Shown: piece after piece, positions 17,150 through 22,676 of the stretch
How positions within the stretch are numbered: the first letter of the stretch is position 1
Layout: every line of letters begins with the position of its first letter
NCBI RefSeq assembly: GCF_025362455.1
Contig: NZ_JANYGJ010000149.1
Location: 1-22,676, forward strand
Direction: 5' to 3'
DNA from: Deinococcus sp.
GTDB taxonomy: Bacteria; Deinococcota; Deinococci; Deinococcales; Deinococcaceae
Length of the DNA stretch: 22,676 bases
The notes under the pieces: generated by a model
Told to the model about the DNA's origin: nothing
Databases searched by the model: none
What the model saw: only the letters and a program-made list of their open reading frames with translations
Program-made: the position numbers and the translations under genes

Positions 17150-17992
17150 ATGAAAACGACCCAGATGTTCCTGACGGCCTCGGCCCTGGCGCTCGTCGCC
17201 TCGGCTGGCGCCCAGACCGTTCGCACGACCCAGACCAAGACCACTCAGACCAAGACTGTCCAGACCAGCACAGCCCAGACCAGACCGGCACAGGTCCGCA
17301 CCGTCAAGACTCCCGTGCGACCCATCACGCGCAGCAGCGTCCAGGCCCGTCTGAATCAGGCTCGCGTGAGCATTTCACCAACCAGCGGCAAGCTCGAACT
17401 GGGCCTGACCGGCGGCTACGCGGGCGGCGGCAACGTCGGCGCCTTCGTGGGCTACAAGAACCTGGCCGGACCCATCGGCGTCCGCATCGGCCTGAGCCGC
17501 ACCCGCAACAGCAACGGCTTCAACGACGACAAGGATCTCAGCGGCGGGCTGCTCGGCACCATCGGCCAGCAAAAAGCCAACGGCAACGTCACGGGCGAGG
17601 CGGCGAGCATCCAGACCCTCAGCGCCGACGCCACCTACGATCTGGGTCAGCCGCTGCCCGGCGTGGCGGTGGGCCTCTACGGCGGCCTGCGTTACGGCGC
17701 ACTCAACTCGCGCCTGACCTTCAAGGGCGGCCAGTACACCGACTACTCCAGCAGTGCGCTGGGCGTGGGCATCGGCTCGCAGGCGGGCTACATGATCACC
17801 AACAACATCAGCGTGATCGGCGACCTGGGCGTCGATCAATACTTCCCCGGCGGCACCATCAACACCCGCGACAGCCAGGGCAAAACCGACAGCTTCAAGA
17901 AGGGTGAGGGCGGCTACGACGCCGTGAACGCCGCTGTCCGCCGCCCCGGCACCGTCGCCAAGGCGTCGCTGGGTCTGAAATACAGCTTCTGA
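17150..17992 (+). CDS. Outer-membrane beta-barrel protein with N-terminal TQ-repeat linker
   Basis: 280 aa. Residues 1-21 are a signal peptide (KTTQMFLTASALALVASAGA, cleavage before QT). Residues 22-50 form a Thr/Gln/Lys linker built of 5-residue units. From about residue 80 the chain alternates polar and hydrophobic residues in glycine-rich strands (LELGLTGGYAGGGNVGAFVGY; VRIGLSRTRN; VAVGLYGGLRYG) and ends LGLKYSF, the terminal aromatic residue expected of an outer-membrane barrel signal. I count roughly eight strands, but this is only a visual estimate. The ATG at 17150 is set by GGTAGGGGA just upstream; the longer frame from 17102 would hide the signal peptide. A strong terminator follows, so it is probably a single-gene transcript. 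Family name and ligand are unknown. Confidence 0.82.
   Translation: MKTTQMFLTASALALVASAGAQTVRTTQTKTTQTKTVQTSTAQTRPAQVRTVKTPVRPITRSSVQARLNQARVSISPTSGKLELGLTGGYAGGGNVGAFVGYKNLAGPIGVRIGLSRTRNSNGFNDDKDLSGGLLGTIGQQKANGNVTGEAASIQTLSADATYDLGQPLPGVAVGLYGGLRYGALNSRLTFKGGQYTDYSSSALGVGIGSQAGYMITNNISVIGDLGVDQYFPGGTINTRDSQGKTDSFKKGEGGYDAVNAAVRRPGTVAKASLGLKYSF
17231..17305 (+). repeat. Five 15-bp in-frame repeats in the beta-barrel gene
   Basis: Units start CAGACCAAGACCACT at 17231 and repeat every 15 bases with growing divergence, encoding QTKTT, QTKTV, QTSTA, QTRPA and QVRTV. They form a linker between signal peptide and barrel. Confidence 0.8.
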
Positions 17993-18013
17993 ACACCAGT
18001 TCTTGAGCTCAGG

Positions 18014-18037
18014 GCCACTCTTCGGGGTGGCTTTTTT
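18014..18037 (+). terminator. Rho-independent terminator after the beta-barrel gene
   Basis: GCCACTC, a TTCG tetraloop and GGGTGGC form a 7-bp stem (one G-U pair), followed at once by TTTTTT. It begins 22 bases after the stop codon of the beta-barrel gene. Confidence 0.92.
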
Positions 18038-18066
18038 AGTGTGCCAGGCGGCGCCTCCCCGCTTTT

Positions 18067-18094
18067 CCCACTCCCCACTCCCCACTTCCCACAA
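18067..18094 (+). repeat. Heptad array upstream of the Asp23-like gene
   Basis: Four 7-bp units CCCACTC, CCCACTC, CCCACTT, CCCACAA lie just upstream of the -10 box at 18105. A 21-base stretch (18063-18083) is perfectly repeated in inverted orientation at 20055-20075, just after the fakA-like gene. Confidence 0.75.
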
Positions 18095-18104
18095 GCCTCC
18101 CCTC

Positions 18105-18110
18105 TATACT
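18105..18110 (+). promoter_or_regulatory. -10 box of a near-leaderless promoter (Asp23-fakA operon)
   Basis: TATACT ends 9 bases before the GTG at 18120, implying a 5' leader of zero to a few bases. The heptad array occupies the place where a -35 box would be. Confidence 0.62.
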
Positions 18111-18119
18111 GCCTACATC

Positions 18120-18444
18120 GTGAATGGAACCGTGCAAATCAGCGAGGCGGCACTCGCCTCCTTAATCGGCCTGACCGCCCATGAGATTCCCGGCGTGGTC
18201 GGCATGGCCCCCGCCAATCTCAAAGAGGGCCTCCAGCGCGTGCTGGGACGTGCTCAGGCCCGTGACGGCGTGGTCATCACCAGGGAAGGTGGGCAGACCC
18301 GCGCCGACATCTACGTGGTGGTGGCCTACGGCGTCAATATCCCAACCGTCGCCCGCAACGTCGCCGAGCGGGTCGAGCACACCGTCAAGGCGCAGGCGGG
18401 CATCGAGCTGAGCACCACCCGCATTCACGCGGTCGGCGTGCGGC

Positions 18445-18452
<8 letters not shown>
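18120..18452 (+). CDS. Asp23/Gls24 (YloU-like) family protein
   Basis: 110 aa. The family fold is recognisable from VNGTVQISEAALASLIGLTA, HEIPGVVGMAP, a central DIYVVVAYGVNIPTVARNVAERV and the closing IELSTTRIHAVGVRHV. Members are small soluble proteins linked to envelope stress or paired with fatty-acid kinase; molecular activity is unknown. I start at GTG 18120 because TATACT lies 9 bases upstream and there is no ribosome site. A longer frame from 18003 would run through the upstream terminator and heptad array. The gene overlaps the next one by 8 bases (ATGTCTGA). The yloU-yloV order is well known in Firmicutes and is kept here. Family call is secure. Confidence 0.9.
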
Positions 18453-20049
<1,597 letters not shown>

Positions 20050-20054
20050 AGCTG

Positions 20055-20075
20055 GGGGAGTGGGGAGTGGGAAAA
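20055..20075 (-). repeat. Heptad array after fakA, inverted match to 18063-18083
   Basis: This 21-base stretch is the exact reverse complement of 18063-18083. The two copies bracket the Asp23-fakA operon. On the minus strand it reads as CCACTCC heptads preceded by TTTT. Confidence 0.85.
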
Positions 20076-20082
20076 GAGGTAA

Positions 20083-20497
20083 GGCATGCGCTGCGCTCAC
20101 CCCCCTCACCCCCTTGCTACGCAAGGCCCCTCTGCAAGCAGGTCTTCGACTCTCCCGCAGGGGGCGAGGGGTCAACAGCTACAAAGCGCTGTGTTGGGAA
20201 TGAATTTCAAGAACCAAAAAACAGGCGGGCGTCTCTGAAACAAAGCGCCCGCTTTCGCCTTGTATTTCCGCTGAAGTAGACCACTACCTTCCAGCGAAGT
20301 CAGTTATGTGCAGATGCGGAGCACGGGCGCCCTACCTGACCTACACGATGTGGAGAACGCCGTAAAACAAAGTGCGTGTGGAACGGATCGGAAGTACCAT
20401 CCATAGCGGAGCGCAAACCCCCTCGCCCCACCGGGGCGGGGGCTGGGGGGTGGGGGTGCATTCGCATCTGCCCAAAGCTAAAGCTCAACAACACAAC
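20083..20497 (-). repeat. Long non-coding repeat, copy Y (inverted relative to X)
   Basis: On the minus strand this 415-base segment follows copy X block by block, from GTTGTGTTGTTGAGC to GCGCATGCC. The 71-bp core is at 20264-20334, with the same CGCTGGAAG/CTTCAGCG hairpin. It occupies most of the fakA-CLC gap. The C-rich/G-rich hairpin (about 20421-20444) is present without the 40-base insertion seen in X. Outside the core, similarity is roughly three-quarters by eye and falls near 20170-20255. No open frame is shared between the copies. Confidence 0.85.
20103..20126 (-). repeat. Hairpin-GGGTGAGG module in copy Y
   Basis: On the minus strand CCTTGCGTAGCAAGG (20112-20126) has a 6-bp stem and GTA triloop and is followed by GGGTGAGG. 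It is the third copy of the module seen at 1719 and 12248. Confidence 0.6.
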
Positions 20498-20567
20498 GCC
20501 CCGGCCCTCATATCCTCGGCCAACCCTTCCCAAAGCCCGTAGGCCACGCTCCAAGCGCCCGAACCGC

Positions 20568-20573
20568 TAGACT
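20568..20573 (+). promoter_or_regulatory. -10 box of a leaderless promoter (CLC gene)
   Basis: TAGACT ends 6 bases before the GTG at 20580. The identical hexamer and spacing occur before the Uma2 gene. Confidence 0.65.
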
Positions 20574-20579
20574 TCAGGC

Positions 20580-22169
20580 GTGCGCTCACGCTTCCCTGCC
20601 CGCCCGCCCCGCCTGACCCGCCCGATCACCAGCAACGTCCGGACCCGCCTGGAGACAGGGCGACTGGTGCTCTACAGCGTGCTGGCGGGCCTGGTGGTGG
20701 GTGTGGCCGGAACCTTGCTGCGCCTGGCGCTGGAGCAGGTCTCGCGGCTGGGCACCCTGCTGACCGGCTACAGCCCCCCCGGCACGGCGGGCGAGGGCGG
20801 TTTGCTGGTGGCGTTCGGTGAGGCGCTGCCCTACGGCTTTCTGGCGCTGCCCATCGTCGCGGTGCTGGTCGCCTGGCTGACGCGCGGCAGCAGCGATCCT
20901 CTATCCGAAATCGTCAGCGCCTACCACCGCCGGGGTGGCACCCGCCTGAGCACCCAGTCGCGGCTGCTCATCGCCAACGTGCTGAGCTACGGCGCCGGGC
21001 TGCCCACCGGACGCGACGCCAGTTTCACCGCGCTGGGCGGCGTGTGCGCCCGGTTGCTGGCTAGAATCGCCCGCCTGAATGTGAGTGAAGACCGGACCCT
21101 GACCCTGGCGAGCGTCGCCGCCGCGCTGGGCCTGGTGCTGCACGCGCCGCTGGCCGCCGCCGTGCTGATGGCCGAGGTGCTATACCGGCGCTTCGAGTTC
21201 GAGTTCGAGGTGCTGATGCCCTGCGTGCTGGCCTCGGTGAGCGCCTATGCGGTCTACGGGCTGGCCTTAGGGGCCTCGCCGCTGTTCGATGTGCCGGTGC
21301 TCCAGGCGCCGAGTGCGCTGCAACTGCCGATGTACGCGGTCATCGCGCTGGCGGCCACGCTGGTGGCCTGGCTGGGGCTGTGGCTCGCGCAGCTCTGGCC
21401 GGACGGCTGGCGTTCCGGCTGGCCGAGGTTGGTCTGGGCCGCCTGCTTCGGCGGCGTGGTCGCGGCGGTGGCGATCTACAGCACCCCCAGCGTGCTGAGC
21501 GGCGGCGAGGGCTGGGCGCAACTGTCCCTATCCGGCTTCGTCGGCAGCGAGGGGCTGGGCTACGGCGGCTGGAAGTGGCTGCTGCTGGCGCTGGGCGTGC
21601 GGCTGGGCTTCGGCGGCGGGGTATTACCGTCGGTCACGGTCGGGGCCTTGCTGGGCGTGGGTCTGAACACCACCTTCCCCAGCCCGCTCGACCCGACGGT
21701 GTGTGCGCTGGTGGCCGCCACCGCCTACCTGACGGTCACGCTCAATACCCCGGTGGCGGCGACCCTCCTGGCCGCGACCTGGGGCGGCGACGCACTGCTG
21801 CCCGCCGCGCTGGTCTCCAGCAGCCTGGCGCATGCGCTGGCCTGGCCGCTGGGTTACGTGGACGGGCAAATAGCAGACCGCCGCACCGCCGAGATGCAGT
21901 TCATCACTCCTACAACCACCATCCTGAGCGCCGCGCCGCCGCAGGACGCCCCGGACGCCCTCTACCGGGTGGAAGCGCCGACGGGCTGGCTGGGCAACCG
22001 TATCCGGCTACTGAGTCTGCCGGGCGGCGTACAGGTCGTGGGCCTGGAGCGCGGCGACGAGATTCTGAGCGCCACACCGGAGTTGCGCCTGCAAGACGGC
22101 GACGTACTGGATATCGTGGCGACGGACGCCGGGTTCGGGGAACTGCGCGAGCAACTCAATCTGGGGTGA
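20580..22169 (+). CDS. CLC-family chloride channel/transporter with C-terminal TrkA-C-like domain
   Basis: 529 aa. The protein has about ten hydrophobic segments from residue 29 to 425 and a soluble C-terminal RCK_C/TrkA-C-like domain (about 462-520, LYRVEAPTGWLGNRIRLLSLP...LQDGDVLDIVAT). CLC signatures are recognisable but altered. The GxEGP gating motif is GRDASF (144-149), putting Asp146 where the gating glutamate normally sits. GGIFAP is GGGVLP (345-350). The helix carrying the E. coli proton-pathway glutamate pair reads LMAEVLY, keeping the first Glu but replacing the second by Val200. Loss of the proton glutamate is more typical of channels than of chloride/proton antiporters. The GTG at 20580 is chosen from TAGACT 6 bases upstream. 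Family is secure; ion selectivity and mechanism are open. Confidence 0.9.
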   Translation: MRSRFPARPPRLTRPITSNVRTRLETGRLVLYSVLAGLVVGVAGTLLRLALEQVSRLGTLLTGYSPPGTAGEGGLLVAFGEALPYGFLALPIVAVLVAWLTRGSSDPLSEIVSAYHRRGGTRLSTQSRLLIANVLSYGAGLPTGRDASFTALGGVCARLLARIARLNVSEDRTLTLASVAAALGLVLHAPLAAAVLMAEVLYRRFEFEFEVLMPCVLASVSAYAVYGLALGASPLFDVPVLQAPSALQLPMYAVIALAATLVAWLGLWLAQLWPDGWRSGWPRLVWAACFGGVVAAVAIYSTPSVLSGGEGWAQLSLSGFVGSEGLGYGGWKWLLLALGVRLGFGGGVLPSVTVGALLGVGLNTTFPSPLDPTVCALVAATAYLTVTLNTPVAATLLAATWGGDALLPAALVSSSLAHALAWPLGYVDGQIADRRTAEMQFITPTTTILSAAPPQDAPDALYRVEAPTGWLGNRIRLLSLPGGVQVVGLERGDEILSATPELRLQDGDVLDIVATDAGFGELREQLNLG

Positions 22170-22188
22170 GGCGACGGAAGCGGAGCGC

Positions 22189-22194
22189 TAGACT
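22189..22194 (+). promoter_or_regulatory. -10 box of a leaderless promoter (Uma2 gene)
   Basis: TAGACT ends 6 bases before the ATG at 22201. It lies in the 31-base gap after the CLC stop, so the Uma2 gene probably has its own transcript start. Confidence 0.62.
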
Positions 22195-22200
22195 GGGCAC

Positions 22201-22676
22201 ATGTCTGATCCTGCCTACCGCACCATGACCGAGGCCGAGTACCTGAGCTGGGACGGCCCACGCGAGGGGAAGTGGGAATATGTGGACGGCTTTATCTACG
22301 CCCAGGCCGGAGCGAGCCGTTCTCATAACCGCATTTCGAGCAATATCCAGCGCGTGTTTCTGAACGCCACTGAAAACGGTCCTTGCTGGACGCACGTGAG
22401 CGACCTCAAGGTGCGTGTCATGCGTGATGGACGCCCCCGCTACTATCTCCCTGATCTCGTCGTCACCTGTGATCCAGATTCGACAGGCGACATCGAGGAT
22501 CACCCCTGCTTGATCGTGGAGATTCTAAGTCGCAGCACCCGCGCCATAGACGAATCGTTCAAAGCCAGCGATTACCGCCGCCTGCACAGTCTGCAAGGCT
22601 ACCTGCTGATTGACAGCGAGGCGAGGGGCGTGGAATTTCACCGCCGTGTCGGGCAGGAGTGGCAGATCGAGGTCGC
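22201..22676 (+). CDS. Uma2-family (DUF820) restriction-endonuclease-like protein, 3' end cut off
   Basis: 158 codons are visible before the window ends. The Uma2 fold is a PD-(D/E)XK nuclease-like domain of unknown role, often present in many copies in cyanobacteria and Deinococcus. Visible family features are MTEAEYLSWDGPREGKWEYVDG at the N-terminus, ASRSHNRISSNIQRVF, YYLPDLVVTCDP (the PD aspartate), CLIVEILSRSTRAIDESFKASDY (the ExS segment and downstream lysine), and LQGYLLIDSEARGVEFHRR. The catalytic residues appear intact. The ATG at 22201 has TAGACT 6 bases upstream and no ribosome site. Family call is secure; substrate and biological role are unknown. Confidence 0.9.
   Translation, partial: MSDPAYRTMTEAEYLSWDGPREGKWEYVDGFIYAQAGASRSHNRISSNIQRVFLNATENGPCWTHVSDLKVRVMRDGRPRYYLPDLVVTCDPDSTGDIEDHPCLIVEILSRSTRAIDESFKASDYRRLHSLQGYLLIDSEARGVEFHRRVGQEWQIEV

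Noticed and set aside
18003..18119. Upstream extension of the Asp23-like protein
   Set aside because: It would translate the rho-independent terminator, the heptad array and the promoter; no ribosome site supports it.
20300..20554. 84-codon minus-strand frame in repeat copy Y
   Set aside because: It is not preserved in copy X and is Pro/Arg/Gly-rich; the repeat appears non-coding.
21380..22228. 282-codon plus-strand frame inside the CLC gene
   Set aside because: It is an out-of-frame Arg/Gly-rich translation of a recognisable membrane protein gene.

Overview
This looks like a chromosomal window from a Deinococcus-type bacterium. The sequence is very GC-rich. It carries a nuoABCD block of a proton-pumping complex I, and it encodes an outer-membrane-style beta-barrel ending in phenylalanine, which implies a diderm envelope. 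Most striking, many genes have a -10-like hexamer (TAnnnT) placed 6 to 9 bases before the start codon with no Shine-Dalgarno sequence. Such leaderless transcription is known to be common in Deinococcus. The genus is inferred from these traits, not from a database search.

Layout. 1-3344, minus strand: nuoA-nuoB-nuoC-nuoD, followed by a translationally coupled DinB-superfamily gene cut by the window edge. 3345-4275: about 930 bases with no gene I can defend, holding several short repeats. 4276-9377, minus: a histidine kinase with a degenerate receiver domain, an M3 oligopeptidase, queA, and a NYN-domain protein just upstream of queA. 9378-9824: intergenic DNA with a 16-bp tandem array and a dispersed repeat. 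9825-11806: a secreted double-META-domain protein divergent from ftsY. 11807-12321: intergenic, mostly one copy of a long non-coding repeat. 12322-14916: mnmA and a small unknown gene on the minus strand, divergent from lysA. 14917-17021, minus: murI-rph and a small membrane-anchored protein. 17150-17992: an outer-membrane beta-barrel protein with a good terminator. 18120-20049: an Asp23/YloU-like gene overlapping a FakA/YloV-like DAK2-domain gene. 20050-20579: a second copy of the long repeat, inverted. 20580-22676: an unusual CLC transporter and a Uma2-family protein cut by the window edge.

Most genes are housekeeping: respiration, tRNA modification (queA, mnmA), tRNA 3' processing (rph), protein targeting (ftsY), cell-wall precursor supply (murI) and lysine synthesis (lysA). 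The less ordinary material lies between and at the edges of genes. A roughly 430-bp non-coding repeat occurs as an inverted pair (11853-12294 and 20083-20497) with a 71-bp core differing at only three positions. A small hairpin with compensating stem changes occurs at three sites. Degenerate CCACnnn heptad arrays occur at four sites. In-frame 15-bp repeats occur in three unrelated genes. I see no CRISPR array, prophage, intact insertion sequence, tRNA or rRNA.
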